A stretch of 64,000 nucleotides of DNA from Mycolicibacterium boenickei (lineage in GTDB: Bacteria > Actinomycetota > Actinomycetes > Mycobacteriales > Mycobacteriaceae). The stretch's first letter is position 1. Every line of letters begins with the position of its first letter. The notes under the pieces were generated by a model. That model was not told the DNA's origin and ran no database searches. It saw only the letters and a list, made by a program, of their open reading frames with translations. This document shows, piece by piece, positions 8,253-16,706 of the stretch. The stretch spans positions 3,224,001 through 3,288,000 of the forward strand of contig NZ_AP022579.1 in assembly GCF_010731295.1 (NCBI RefSeq). The letters are read 5' to 3'. The translations under genes were made by a program, and so were the position numbers.

Positions 8253-8564
8253 TCAATCTTCGTCGTAGGAGACTGTCACTGAATCGCAGTCCGGGACGGC
8301 CTGGCAGGTCAACACGTAGCCATCGGCCACCTCGTCGTCGTCGAGCGCATCGTTGACCCGCATGGTGGCGGTGCCCTCGAGGAGCTTGGCCATGCAGGTG
8401 CCACAGTTGCCGGCCTCGCACGAGAACGGCGGCGTCATGCCGGCCCGGCGCGCGCTCTCCAGCAGTGTCTCGCCCTGCCGCCGCGGCACGGACAGCTGCT
8501 CGCGGTCGAACACGATCGTGACCTTGCCGTCCGCTTCGCTGCCGGCCGTCGGTTCTGCGGTCAT
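8253..8564 (-). CDS. Plant-type [2Fe-2S] ferredoxin
   Basis: A 103-residue electron carrier with the chloroplast-type cluster motif: three cysteines in SCEAGNCGTC at about 49-57 and the fourth in VLTCQ near 87. It resembles the C-terminal ferredoxin domain of KshB-type oxygenase reductases, but no flavin or NAD domain is attached. The ATG at 8562-8564 follows AGGGGAG, so the long upstream open frame is not part of it. It could feed the Rieske oxygenase at 48568-49917 or an acyl-CoA desaturating enzyme. It is transcribed divergently from the ligase operon across operator 8599-8613. Confidence 0.9.
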   Translation of the reverse strand: MTAEPTAGSEADGKVTIVFDREQLSVPRRQGETLLESARRAGMTPPFSCEAGNCGTCMAKLLEGTATMRVNDALDDDEVADGYVLTCQAVPDCDSVTVSYDED

Positions 8565-8598
8565 CTGACTCCCCTGTGCACGTACGTTCTGATATGAA

Positions 8599-8613
8599 GA
8601 GAATACCATTCTC
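8599..8613. promoter_or_regulatory. Operator palindrome GAGAATACCATTCTC
   Basis: A 15-bp palindrome with perfect 6-bp arms and a 3-bp centre, between the divergent ferredoxin gene and the ligase/beta-oxidation operon. It matches the consensus found at 14590, 19298 and 42037. A possible -10 box TAGTAT (8623-8628) for the plus operon lies just downstream, so binding would be expected to repress. Confidence 0.75.
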
Positions 8614-8678
8614 GCTAACTGATAGTATCTTCTCGGTGTGCTCGACGCCCAGCGGTGTCCGGGGAAAGGGGTTGGACC

Positions 8679-10049
8679 TTGAGTGACCCCGTCGTGCTCG
8701 CGTTCGATGACCGCGAGTACACCCTGGCCGAACTCGATGCGCTGACCAGCGGGATGGCCACCGCGTTGGAGCACCGCGGGGTGCGGCCGGGCGACCGGGT
8801 CGCGATCATGTCGTCCAATCGCCCCGAGTTCGTCGTCGCCCTGCGGGCGATCTGGGGACTGCGGGCGGTGGCCGTGCTGATCAGCCCGGCGTGGAAGGCG
8901 GCCGAGGTGGCTCACGTCCTTGAGCTGACCGCGCCGAGCCATGCGGTGGGCGATCACGACGCGCTGGCTTCGCAGATGCCGATGCTGCATCTGGACGAGC
9001 CCATCACCCCGGGCCTGCGGCAGTTCGACGTTCCTGATCCGGACAGCGACGCATTGTTCGTCTTCAGCTCCGGGACCACCGGCCTGCCCAAGGCTGTGCG
9101 CCACACCCATCGCGGGTTCGCCGCGGCCGTCGAGCATTGGCGTCGGGCGCTGGGATTCACCAGCGCGGACCGCATGCAGATCATGACGCCGCCGTCGCAC
9201 ATCCTGGGATTGCTCAACATCGCCATGGTGCTCGACACCGGTGCGTGGATGCGGCTGCACCGCCGGTTCGACGTCGACACGATGTTGCGCCACATCGAAT
9301 CCGATCGGATCACCATCGAAATGGCAGTGGCACCAATTGCTTTGGCGTTGGCCTCCCACCCCGATCTGGGTCGTTACGATCTGTCCTCGCTGCGCTACGT
9401 GATGTGGTGTGCCACCCCGGTGACCCGCAGTGTGGCCGAGGACGTCGCGCAGCGCGCCGGGATCCGGTGGCTGACCGCGTACGGCACCACCGAACTTCCG
9501 GTGATCGCCTGTAATCCGTTGGACGCCATTCACATCGACACCGTGGGTACCCCGGTGCGCGGGGTCGAGGTGCGGATCGGTGAGGGCGGCGAGATCCAGG
9601 TGCGGTCGGATTCGGTGATGGCCGGCTATCTGCCGAAGGACGCCACCGCGGGCGCATTCTGTGACGGCTGGTACCGCACCGGCGACATCGGCTTTCTCGA
9701 TGACGACGGGTACCTGCATATCACCGACCGTTCCAAGGAGATGGTCAAGGTCCGAGGGTTTCAGGTGGCACCTGCCGAAGTCGAGGCGGTGCTGCACGGC
9801 CATCCCGCGGTCACCGACTGTGCGGTGTTCGGGGTGACCGATGCGGCGGACGGGGAGGCCATCGTGGCCGCCGTGGCGACACATTCTGCGGTGTCAGCCG
9901 AGGAGCTCATCGATCTTGTCGGTGCGCGGCTGGCCTCGTACAAGCGGCCCAGCCGCGTGGAGTTCGTAACCGAGATACCCCGGTTACCTTCCGGAAAGGT
10001 ATTGCGACGAGTGCTGAAGGAGCGGCATGGACGTTCGTCTGACGTCTGA
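8679..10049 (+). CDS. Acyl-CoA synthetase / class I adenylate-forming ligase
   Basis: Predicted to make an acyl-CoA from a free acid using ATP. A compact 456-residue ligase with FSSGTTGLPKAV near 128-139, YGTTELP for AMP binding, and the catalytic Lys in PSGKVLRR near 440. The TTG at 8679 is preferred because GGGGAAAGGGG lies 8 bases upstream; GTG at 8655 would add 8 residues without a clear ribosome-binding site. First gene of an operon with two acyl-CoA dehydrogenase-like proteins and a crotonase, and its 3' end overlaps the next gene by 23 bases. The gene set suggests activation and one beta-oxidation round of a specific acid. Confidence 0.9.
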   Translation: MSDPVVLAFDDREYTLAELDALTSGMATALEHRGVRPGDRVAIMSSNRPEFVVALRAIWGLRAVAVLISPAWKAAEVAHVLELTAPSHAVGDHDALASQMPMLHLDEPITPGLRQFDVPDPDSDALFVFSSGTTGLPKAVRHTHRGFAAAVEHWRRALGFTSADRMQIMTPPSHILGLLNIAMVLDTGAWMRLHRRFDVDTMLRHIESDRITIEMAVAPIALALASHPDLGRYDLSSLRYVMWCATPVTRSVAEDVAQRAGIRWLTAYGTTELPVIACNPLDAIHIDTVGTPVRGVEVRIGEGGEIQVRSDSVMAGYLPKDATAGAFCDGWYRTGDIGFLDDDGYLHITDRSKEMVKVRGFQVAPAEVEAVLHGHPAVTDCAVFGVTDAADGEAIVAAVATHSAVSAEELIDLVGARLASYKRPSRVEFVTEIPRLPSGKVLRRVLKERHGRSSDV

Positions 10050-10857
10050 ACAGCAGCAGCTGCGCGAGGCCGCAGCGAAACTGGCCGACGACCTCGGACC
10101 GGATGCGGTCGGAGAATTGTCGGATGAGGGCCGGATCGCCCGGTTGGAGAGCACGGTCGCCGCAACCGAGTGGCGCACCCTGCGGTCCGACGGTGCCTCC
10201 GGCGTGGAAGTGGCGATCATCGCCGAGGAGTTCGCCCGCGGGCTGGTCGACGTGCCCTTCCTGGGTCACGTGCTCGCCGACGATCTGGCCCGCCGCCTCG
10301 ACCGTGAGATCAAGGCCGGTACCGACGAAGCCGCCACCGCCGGAGTGGATCTGACCCACAGCACGGTGGGCGTGGTCGAGTCGCCCGCCGAGCTCGCCGA
10401 GCTGTCGGGCGAGGACGCCCTGCGCTGGCGGGCGCTGGCGCTGGTGGGCACCTGCGCCGACCTGGTCGGTGCCGCCCGCGGTGCGCACGCGCTGGCTGTC
10501 GACTACGCGAAAGTCCGTGAGCAGTACGGCTCCACGATCGGTTCGTATCAGGCCGTCGCGCACCTGCTGGCGGAGGGGCTCGCCCTGATCGAGGGTTCGA
10601 TCAGCGTGCTGCGGCACGCGGCGTGGGCGGTCGACGAGCTGCCTGCAGAAGAAGCCGTGCGGGCGGGGAAGATCGCCAAGGTCTACTGCGCCCGGGCCGC
10701 ACGGACGGTCTGCGAGACCGCCATCCAGGTGCACGGCGGTATCGGCAACACCTGGGAGTGCCTGGCGCATGTGTATCTGCGCCGCGTTCTGGTGGCCACC
10801 GAGTTGTGGCCCGTCAAGCTCGAGGACTTGGAGGTCACTGATCTTGGACTTTCGTGA
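10027..10857 (+). CDS. Short acyl-CoA dehydrogenase-family subunit
   Basis: A 276-residue member of the acyl-CoA dehydrogenase family, about 100 residues shorter than usual. The C-terminal helical domain is clear (REQYGSTIGSYQAVAHLLAE, then VHGGIGNTWE), but the middle beta domain is reduced and the terminal YEGT-type catalytic Glu region is absent. In mycobacteria such short chains pair with a longer partner to form heterotetramers (FadE28-FadE29 of cholesterol side-chain oxidation). The next gene encodes a full-length chain and overlaps by 14 bases, so a heteromeric enzyme is likely. The ATG start is unambiguous. Confidence 0.88.
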   Translation: MDVRLTSEQQQLREAAAKLADDLGPDAVGELSDEGRIARLESTVAATEWRTLRSDGASGVEVAIIAEEFARGLVDVPFLGHVLADDLARRLDREIKAGTDEAATAGVDLTHSTVGVVESPAELAELSGEDALRWRALALVGTCADLVGAARGAHALAVDYAKVREQYGSTIGSYQAVAHLLAEGLALIEGSISVLRHAAWAVDELPAEEAVRAGKIAKVYCARAARTVCETAIQVHGGIGNTWECLAHVYLRRVLVATELWPVKLEDLEVTDLGLS

Positions 10858-11941
10858 TTCAACCGAGGAAGCTGCCTTCCGCGACCGGCTCCGGCCCTGG
10901 CTGGCGGAAAATGCCGCATCGTTCAAGGCATCCGGCGACGACTACTGGGCTCGCATGGGGGAGTGGCACCAGGCCCTCTACACCGCAGGGTTTTTCGGCA
11001 CCTCGTGGCCCAAGGAGTTCGGCGGCCAGGACCTGCCGCCGGTCTACGACGTCATCGTCGACGAGGAGCTGGCCCGGGCCGGCGCCCCACCGCGCCCCAG
11101 CCTCGGGTACCTGGTGGTGGGCCTGGGCCACCACGGCAGCAAGGAACTGCAGCAGCGGTTCCTGCCGGGGATGATCAACGGCACTGAGCGTTGGTGCCAG
11201 GGCTTTTCGGAGCCCGGCGCCGGTTCGGACCTGGCTTCGCTGACCACGACGGCGACGCGCGACGGTGACAACTACATCATCAACGGGCACAAGATCTGGA
11301 CCAGCTACTCCGATGTGGCGGACTGGTGCCTGGTTCTGGCCCGCACGGATAAGGATGTGGCTCGGCATAAAGGCATTTCGGCATTCATCGTGTCGATGCA
11401 TCAGGACGGCATCGAGCAGCGACCGCTGCAGATGATCAACGGAGTCACCACCGAGTTCGGCCAGGTGGCATTCGACGGTGCGGTGGTGCCGGCCTCGAAC
11501 ATGGTCGGGGAACCGGGCGACGGCTGGCGTCTGGCCATGACCGTGGTGAGCCATGAGCGTGAGCCGTCGACGCTGGGTTACTCGGCGCGTTACGGAAAGC
11601 TCGTGCGGGAGATGGCTTCTCGGGTCGAAGGCTCGGGTGGCAAGGTGCCGGAGGACCTCGCCTGGGCGGGCGTACAGGCCGAGATGTTGCGCCTGCACGT
11701 GCGACGGCGGTTGTCCGAACAGCTCGACGGGCTCAAGCACGGCCCGGACGGCTCGCTGGACAAGCTGCTGATGACCTGGGTCGAGCAGTCCGTCGGCCAT
11801 GCCGCGCTCGCGGTGACGGGGACCAAGGACCCAGAACTGCTCGAGGCCTACCTGTACAGCCGTGCGCAGAGCGTCATGGGTGGCACGTCACAGATCCAGA
11901 AGAACATCATCGCGTCACGCATCCTCGGACTAGGGGTTTAG
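10844..11941 (+). CDS. Acyl-CoA dehydrogenase, long partner subunit
   Basis: A 365-residue acyl-CoA dehydrogenase with the FAD/substrate loop GFSEPGAGSDLASL near 121-134 and the C-terminal MGGTSQIQKNIIASRILGLG segment. The usual C-terminal catalytic Glu is Gly here; the HEREPS segment could supply an alternative base, as in IVD-like enzymes. The start is taken as TTG 10844 because GGAGG lies at 10830-10834; the frame is open further upstream but overlaps the previous gene heavily. It probably forms a two-chain dehydrogenase with the preceding short protein and introduces an alpha-beta double bond into an acyl-CoA. Confidence 0.9.
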   Translation: MDFRDSTEEAAFRDRLRPWLAENAASFKASGDDYWARMGEWHQALYTAGFFGTSWPKEFGGQDLPPVYDVIVDEELARAGAPPRPSLGYLVVGLGHHGSKELQQRFLPGMINGTERWCQGFSEPGAGSDLASLTTTATRDGDNYIINGHKIWTSYSDVADWCLVLARTDKDVARHKGISAFIVSMHQDGIEQRPLQMINGVTTEFGQVAFDGAVVPASNMVGEPGDGWRLAMTVVSHEREPSTLGYSARYGKLVREMASRVEGSGGKVPEDLAWAGVQAEMLRLHVRRRLSEQLDGLKHGPDGSLDKLLMTWVEQSVGHAALAVTGTKDPELLEAYLYSRAQSVMGGTSQIQKNIIASRILGLGV

Positions 11942-11945
11942 CCAG

Positions 11946-12710
11946 ATGTACGGAATGCCAGAAGAAATCGACGTGCAGGCCGACGGCGCCCTGCGCATCA
12001 TCACCCTGAACCGCCCCGATGCCCTCAACGCGGTCAACGACAACTTGCACGTCGGGCTCGCACGGTTGTGGGAAGAGCTCAACGAGGACGCCGAGGCGCG
12101 CGCAGCCGTGATCACCGGTGCGGGCCGGGCGTTCTCAGCGGGCGGCGACTTCAACTACCTCGATGAGTTGCGTCGCGATGAAGCCTTGCGGCAGAAGACG
12201 ATCAAGCACGGACGCGACCTCGTCATCGGCATGGTGCGTTGCCGCATCCCGGTGGTCGCCGCGGTGAACGGCCCGGCCGTCGGGCTCGGTTGCAGCCTGG
12301 CCGCGTTGTCCGACGTCGTCTACATGGCCGAGACCGCGCACTTCGCCGATCCGCACGTACAGATCGGACTGGTGGCCGCCGACGGTGGGCCGCTGGTGTG
12401 GGGTTCGCAGATCAGCCTGTTGCAGGCCAAGGAGTTTGCGCTTACCGGGGTGCGGATCAAGGCGCAGCGTGCCTTGGAACTCGGCCTGGCCAACCACGTG
12501 GTCGAGGACCCGCTGACCGAGGCGATCGCGTGCGCCAAGAAGCTGATCGACCTGCCCAAGCAGGCGGTCGAGGCCACCAAGCGGTTGATGAACATCCAGC
12601 TGGAGCAGCAGGTGATGGCGTCGCTGGACTACGCCAACCTCGCCGAGTACGTTTCGTTCGGCACGGCTGATTTCAATCGGATCGTGGACGGCCTGATCGC
12701 CAAGAACTGA
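11946..12710 (+). CDS. Enoyl-CoA hydratase/isomerase family protein
   Basis: A 254-residue crotonase-fold protein with the N-terminal oxyanion-hole region AFSAGGDF near 58-65 and the GPAVGLGCSLA turn near 105-115. The usual second catalytic Glu position (PExxLG) reads PHVQIG, followed by VAADGGPLVW, so simple hydratase activity cannot be assumed; isomerase or hydrolase action is possible. It closes the ligase and dehydrogenase operon, 5 bases after the preceding stop. Immediately after its TGA begins a tandem repeat. Confidence 0.88.
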   Translation: MYGMPEEIDVQADGALRIITLNRPDALNAVNDNLHVGLARLWEELNEDAEARAAVITGAGRAFSAGGDFNYLDELRRDEALRQKTIKHGRDLVIGMVRCRIPVVAAVNGPAVGLGCSLAALSDVVYMAETAHFADPHVQIGLVAADGGPLVWGSQISLLQAKEFALTGVRIKAQRALELGLANHVVEDPLTEAIACAKKLIDLPKQAVEATKRLMNIQLEQQVMASLDYANLAEYVSFGTADFNRIVDGLIAKN

Positions 12711-12766
12711 CGCTGCTCACCCAGCGCTGCTCACCCAGCGCTGCTCACCCAGCGCTGCTCACCCAG
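12711..12766. repeat. Four perfect tandem copies of a 14-bp unit
   Basis: The unit CGCTGCTCACCCAG occurs four times without error, starting directly after the stop codon of the crotonase gene and ending beside the inverted-repeat element. It does not code for anything visible. Copy number is likely to vary between strains. Confidence 0.95.
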
Positions 12767-13030
12767 CACCGCGAGCGTGCGTGTCTGCTGCCCGACACTC
12801 CGTGCCGAGGCAGCATTCCACGCACGCTCGCGGGACGTGAAGGTGCGCAAGCCGTTACGGCAATCGCGTGCGTAACGCAGTGGCGGTGATTCAGCAATTA
12901 TTCCGCCATGGTGTTACGCACGACGGCGTCGTCGGCAGGCAGTCATATGTGCACACTCGTCGGCGACGACAGTGCGCACAGTGCCTACCGAAAGCGGCGT
13001 GTCGGGCAGCAGACACGCACGCTCGCGGTG
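12767..13030. repeat. Inverted-repeat element, locus 1, between convergent genes
   Basis: Outer arms 12767-12802 and 12995-13030 are inverted repeats of 36 bp with one mismatch; the core reads GCGAGCGTGCGTGTCTGCTG. Inside, 12769-12783 also pairs perfectly with 12819-12833, and 12786-12792 with 12809-12815, giving a compact hairpin. The outer right arm ends 2 bases from the SDR stop. The same arm sequence returns at 44489-44619, also between convergent genes, so this is a dispersed family that may act as a bidirectional terminator. Confidence 0.85.
12867..12922. repeat. Second hairpin nested inside the inverted-repeat element
   Basis: Arms 12867-12886 and 12903-12922 pair over 16 of 20 bases, with CGTGCGTAAC against GTTACGCACG perfect at the base and CCGCCA at the loop side. 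It lies in the middle of the 264-bp element; no open frame is convincing here. Confidence 0.6.
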
Positions 13031-13032
13031 CG

Positions 13033-13773
13033 TCAGAAGGTGAGTGCTTCGGAGCGCTGCACGGTGCCGGTGACGCCACTGGCATCTTGACCGGCCAGTC
13101 GTACGGCTGCGTGGCCCATGGTCTCCGGCGGCTCGACCATCTCCGGTGGGATCTGCAGTCCGCTGCCGCCGGCCTGCCAACCCTCGGTCAGCACCACGCG
13201 CGACGGGCTCAGGCAGTTGACCGCGATGTTGTCGCCGCGTAGGTCGGCGGCCAGGCCGAGGTAGAGCCGCTCGGCTGCGGCCTTGGACACCCAGTAGGCG
13301 TTGGCGCCGTGCTCGACCATGTCGACCCCGGTGGTGGTAACCGCGATGAGGGACCCGCCGCCGCGCTTGCGAACCTCGGGGATCACCGCCTTGGTCACCA
13401 GAAACACCCCGGTGAGGTTGACATCCAGGCACAGCTGCCAGCGTTTGAGCGGCGTGGCCTCGACCGGGCCGAGCCACAGCACACCGGCGTTGGCGACCAG
13501 GATGTCGATCCCACCGAACTCCGAAACTGTTTTGGCAACAGCAGTGTTCACCGATTCCTCGTCGGTGACGTCACAGGCGACCGGCAGCGCGCGGCCACCC
13601 GCATCGTTGATGGCCGCGGCCACCGAGCCGATCGTGCCGGGCAGCTTGCCCGGTTCTTCGGAGCGAGCGGCCACGGCCACCGCGGCACCCTCGGCGGCCA
13701 GTGCGGCCGCGATCGTCGCGCCGATGCCGCGGCTGGCCCCGGCGACGAAGGCGACCTTTCCGATCAGATCCAT
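13033..13773 (-). CDS. Short-chain dehydrogenase/reductase
   Basis: A 246-residue classical SDR: cofactor motif GASRGIG near 12-18, NAG in ILVANAGV near 95, and the catalytic YxxxK as YWVSK near 160. NAD(P)-dependent oxidation or reduction of a hydroxy/keto group, probably on a CoA ester. It is second in a minus operon, 14 bases after another SDR, and convergent with the crotonase gene across the repeat element. ATG start at 13771-13773. Confidence 0.9.
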   Translation of the reverse strand: MDLIGKVAFVAGASRGIGATIAAALAAEGAAVAVAARSEEPGKLPGTIGSVAAAINDAGGRALPVACDVTDEESVNTAVAKTVSEFGGIDILVANAGVLWLGPVEATPLKRWQLCLDVNLTGVFLVTKAVIPEVRKRGGGSLIAVTTTGVDMVEHGANAYWVSKAAAERLYLGLAADLRGDNIAVNCLSPSRVVLTEGWQAGGSGLQIPPEMVEPPETMGHAAVRLAGQDASGVTGTVQRSEALTF

Positions 13774-13787
13774 TGCGACAGACTCTA

Positions 13788-14552
13788 TTACTTGGGCGGG
13801 AACCGCAATGCCCCATCGAGGCGGATGATTTCGCCGTTGAGATAGTCGTTTTCGATGATGCTCTGTGCCAGCTGGGCATACTCGACCGACCGGCCCATGC
13901 GCTTGGGGAACGGCACCTGCGGGCCCCAGTACTGCTCCAGCTGATCGGCTGCCTTGCCATACGCGGGGGTGTTGATGGTGCCGGGGGCGATGGTGCAGAC
14001 CCGGATACCCAGCGGCGACAGGTCACGCGCGGCGACGAGCGTCATGCCGAGCACGCCGCCCTTGGCGGCCGAGTACGGCAACTGACCGATCTGGCCCTCG
14101 TACCCGGCGATCGACGCCGTGTTGACGATGACGCCGCGGCCGCCTTCCTCCAGCGGCTCGGTCTTGGCGATCGCCGCGGCCGACAGGCGCATCACGTTGA
14201 ACACCGCGGTCAGGTAGAACTCGATGGTCTTCTTGAAACCGTCGAGGTCCAGCGGGGAGCCGTCCTTGCCGACGAGGCGTCCACCGGCGGCGGGCCCGCC
14301 GTGGGTGTCCACCGAGATGCGGAGTGGGGCAAGCGCTTCAGCCTCGGCGATGGCAGCGAGCACCGATTCCTCGGAAGTGGCGTCCGTGCGCACATAGCGC
14401 ACGCCCAGCTCCTTCTCCAGCTCGGCGCCCTTCTCGTCGGCGAGGTCCGCCACGACCACCTTCGCTCCCGCTGACTGCAGGCGGCGGACTGTCGCCTCAC
14501 CCAGGCCACCCGCGCCGCCGACGACGATCGCGGAACTACCGGCGATTTGCAT
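13788..14552 (-). CDS. SDR, 3-hydroxyacyl-CoA dehydrogenase type (HSD17B10-like)
   Basis: A 254-residue SDR resembling type II / HSD17B10 3-hydroxyacyl-CoA dehydrogenases: [14 protein letters not shown] near the N-terminus, [23 protein letters not shown] with the catalytic Ser and YxxxK, and the [10 protein letters not shown] loop. It likely oxidises a 3-hydroxyacyl-CoA for the thiolase encoded divergently. The ATG at 14550-14552 is chosen because AAGGGG precedes it; the longer frame upstream crosses the promoter and operator 14590-14604. First gene of a two-SDR minus operon. Confidence 0.9.
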   Translation of the reverse strand: MQIAGSSAIVVGGAGGLGEATVRRLQSAGAKVVVADLADEKGAELEKELGVRYVRTDATSEESVLAAIAEAEALAPLRISVDTHGGPAAGGRLVGKDGSPLDLDGFKKTIEFYLTAVFNVMRLSAAAIAKTEPLEEGGRGVIVNTASIAGYEGQIGQLPYSAAKGGVLGMTLVAARDLSPLGIRVCTIAPGTINTPAYGKAADQLEQYWGPQVPFPKRMGRSVEYAQLAQSIIENDYLNGEIIRLDGALRFPPK

Positions 14553-14589
14553 ACGGTTCCCCTTCTTGCAACTCGTGCTCTCTGACTGA

Positions 14590-14604
14590 GAGAATAACAT
14601 TCTC
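14590..14604. promoter_or_regulatory. Operator palindrome GAGAATAACATTCTC
   Basis: Perfect 6-bp arms around a 3-bp centre, in the 79-bp gap between the divergent SDR pair and thiolase-meaB. One of the best matches to the window-wide consensus. It lies 27 bases before the thiolase ATG, upstream of the AGGGAG ribosome-binding site. Confidence 0.75.
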
Positions 14605-14631
14605 GTATCGGGTGAACCAGGGAGCAGATCA

Positions 14632-15807
14632 ATGCCTGAAGCCGTCATCGTGTCCGCGCTGCGAACCCCCATCGGCACCGCCAAGAAGGGCACGTTGCGC
14701 GATACGGACGCCTATGCGCTCGCCGATCACGTGGTGCGGGCGGCGTTGGAGAACATTCCTGCCGATCTCTCCGCATCGATCGACGACGTGATCCTCGGCG
14801 AGGGGCTCTACGGCGGCGGCGTCATCGCTCGCCACGCCGCCATCACCGCCGGTCTCGCGACGGTCCCGGGGGGGTCCGTCAATCGGCACTGCGCAGCCGG
14901 TCAGGCCGCCGTGCAGAGCGCCGCCGCCAGCGTCCGGGCGGGGATGGACCGGCTGATCCTCGCCGGCGGCGTCAACTCGGCGTCCACCTCACCCCGGTTC
15001 ATCCGCGCGGCCGGAAGCGCCAAGGACGCCGAGTGGGTGAGCTGGTTCCCGCCCACCCATCCCGACCGCCCGGATGCGCCGAACATGGACATGTCGATCA
15101 CGGTCGGCTGGAATGCCGCGGTGAAGGCCGGGGTGAGCCGCGAGGAGATGGACCGATGGGCGTTGGGTTCGCACCTCAAGGCCATCGCGGCGATCGACGC
15201 GGGCCGCTTCAAGGAGGAGATCGTCCCGATCCAGACTCCGCACGGGTTGTTCGACACCGACGAGCATCCGCGTCGTGACACCACGCTGGAGAAGCTGGCC
15301 GCGCTCAAGCCGCTGCATCCCGAGATCGACGGGTTCTCCATCACGGCAGGTAATGCGTGCGGGGCCAACGACGCCGCCGCACTGCTGACCATCGCCAGTG
15401 ACAACCTCGGGCTGCCGGCCCTGGCCACCATCAAGTCCTGGGCCTCGGTGGGTGTGGACCCGGCGTCGACCGGGCTGGCCCCTGTCGAAGCCATCACCAA
15501 AGCGCTTGGCCGGGCCGGCCTTTCGCTGTCGGACGTGGACCTGTTCGAGATCAACGAGGCGTTCGCCTCGATGTGCGTGGCCACCATCAAGCTGCTTGAC
15601 CTCGACCCGGAGATCGTCAACGTCAGCGGTAGCGGGTGCTCACTGGGGCATCCGGTGGCCGCCACCGGGGCGCGCATGCTGGCCACGATGGTCCATGAGC
15701 TTCGGCGGCGCGGGGGAGGCATCGGCGTGGCCGCGATGTGTGCCGGCGGCGGGATGGGCTCGGCGACGGTCATCGAGGTAGACGGAGCCGCCTCGGCGGC
15801 GACATGA
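14632..15807 (+). CDS. Thiolase (acetyl-CoA acyltransferase family)
   Basis: A 391-residue thiolase that would cleave a 3-ketoacyl-CoA with CoA. The catalytic set is intact: nucleophile Cys87 in NRHCAAGQ, His340 in SLGHPVAATG and Cys370 in AAMCAGGGMG, with the NEAFA motif between them. Normal length and a clear ATG with AGGGAG upstream. It shares its promoter region and operator with the divergent SDR pair, which could supply its ketoacyl-CoA, and is followed without gap by the meaB gene. Confidence 0.95.
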   Translation: MPEAVIVSALRTPIGTAKKGTLRDTDAYALADHVVRAALENIPADLSASIDDVILGEGLYGGGVIARHAAITAGLATVPGGSVNRHCAAGQAAVQSAAASVRAGMDRLILAGGVNSASTSPRFIRAAGSAKDAEWVSWFPPTHPDRPDAPNMDMSITVGWNAAVKAGVSREEMDRWALGSHLKAIAAIDAGRFKEEIVPIQTPHGLFDTDEHPRRDTTLEKLAALKPLHPEIDGFSITAGNACGANDAAALLTIASDNLGLPALATIKSWASVGVDPASTGLAPVEAITKALGRAGLSLSDVDLFEINEAFASMCVATIKLLDLDPEIVNVSGSGCSLGHPVAATGARMLATMVHELRRRGGGIGVAAMCAGGGMGSATVIEVDGAASAAT

Positions 15808-16706
15808 AATACAGCGCCGTAGGCTTTTTTCCGATGTCAGTTATCGAAGAACTCATCGCCGCGGCTCGCGGCGGGTCCCAGCGTGCTGTCGGGCGCTTGC
15901 TGAGCCTGGTCGAAAGTGACCGCCGCGACGAGGTTCTCGCGGTGCTCGGCCCCGCTTCGCCGCGCGTCATCGGGGTGACCGGACCGCCCGGGGCCGGAAA
16001 GTCGACGACGGTGGGTGCTCTCGTCGGTGCGTATCGGGAGCGCGGTCTGCGGGTCGCGGTGCTGGCGGTGGATCCGTCGTCCCCGTACAGCGGCGGTGCG
16101 CTTCTCGGAGACCGGATCCGGATGGCCGCCCACATCAACGATCCCGACGTGCTGATCCGATCGGTGGCCACCCGCGGACACCTGGGCGGGCTCGCTGCCG
16201 CGGTACCCGCGGCGATTCGGCTGCTGGCGGCGCTGTCCTACGACCTGATCGTGCTGGAGACGGTGGGCGTGGGGCAGTCCGAGATCGAGATCGCCGCGAT
16301 CGCGGATCCGACCGTGGTGATCCTCAATCCCGGCGCGGGCGACGCCGTGCAGGCCGCCAAAGCGGGGCTGCTGGAAGTCGCCGATCTCGTGGTGGTCAAC
16401 AAGGCCGACCGCGAGGGTGCCGATCAAACTGCCCGTGACCTGCGGGCCGAGGCCAGTGTCCCGGTACTCAAACTCGTTGCGGCCCAAGGAGACGGACTGG
16501 CCGAGCTGGTCGAGGCCATCGACGCTCACCACCGGTCCGATACCGCGGAGCGGCGCACCGCCCGTGCCCGCACCCAGATCCTGTCACTGGCCCAGACCTT
16601 GCTGCGCAATCACGGTGAGTTGGAAGGGCTGGCCGCTGCGGTGGCCGACGGCACCACGGACCCGTACAGCGCTGCGGCGCAACTGATCGCGGAGTCAGCT
16701 GGGTAG
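15804..16706 (+). CDS. meaB: MeaB/ArgK-type GTPase, B12-mutase chaperone
   Basis: A G3E-family GTPase of about 300 residues that protects and reloads adenosylcobalamin mutases. Seen motifs are the P-loop GVTGPPGAGKST near 54-65, DPSSPYSGGALLGDRIRM, ETVGVGQSE and the guanine-specific NKAD at about 199-202. The ATG at 15804 overlaps the thiolase stop (ATGA); an internal ATG at 15834 (MSVIEEL) is the alternative, neither having a clear ribosome-binding site. Its only likely client in the window is the mutase at 2832-4834, about 11 kb away, and both sit behind related operator sequences. Confidence 0.93.
   Translation: MKYSAVGFFPMSVIEELIAAARGGSQRAVGRLLSLVESDRRDEVLAVLGPASPRVIGVTGPPGAGKSTTVGALVGAYRERGLRVAVLAVDPSSPYSGGALLGDRIRMAAHINDPDVLIRSVATRGHLGGLAAAVPAAIRLLAALSYDLIVLETVGVGQSEIEIAAIADPTVVILNPGAGDAVQAAKAGLLEVADLVVVNKADREGADQTARDLRAEASVPVLKLVAAQGDGLAELVEAIDAHHRSDTAERRTARARTQILSLAQTLLRNHGELEGLAAAVADGTTDPYSAAAQLIAESAG

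Noticed and set aside
12711..12766. CRISPR-like array
   Set aside because: The four 14-bp units are directly adjacent with no spacers, too short, and no cas genes are present.
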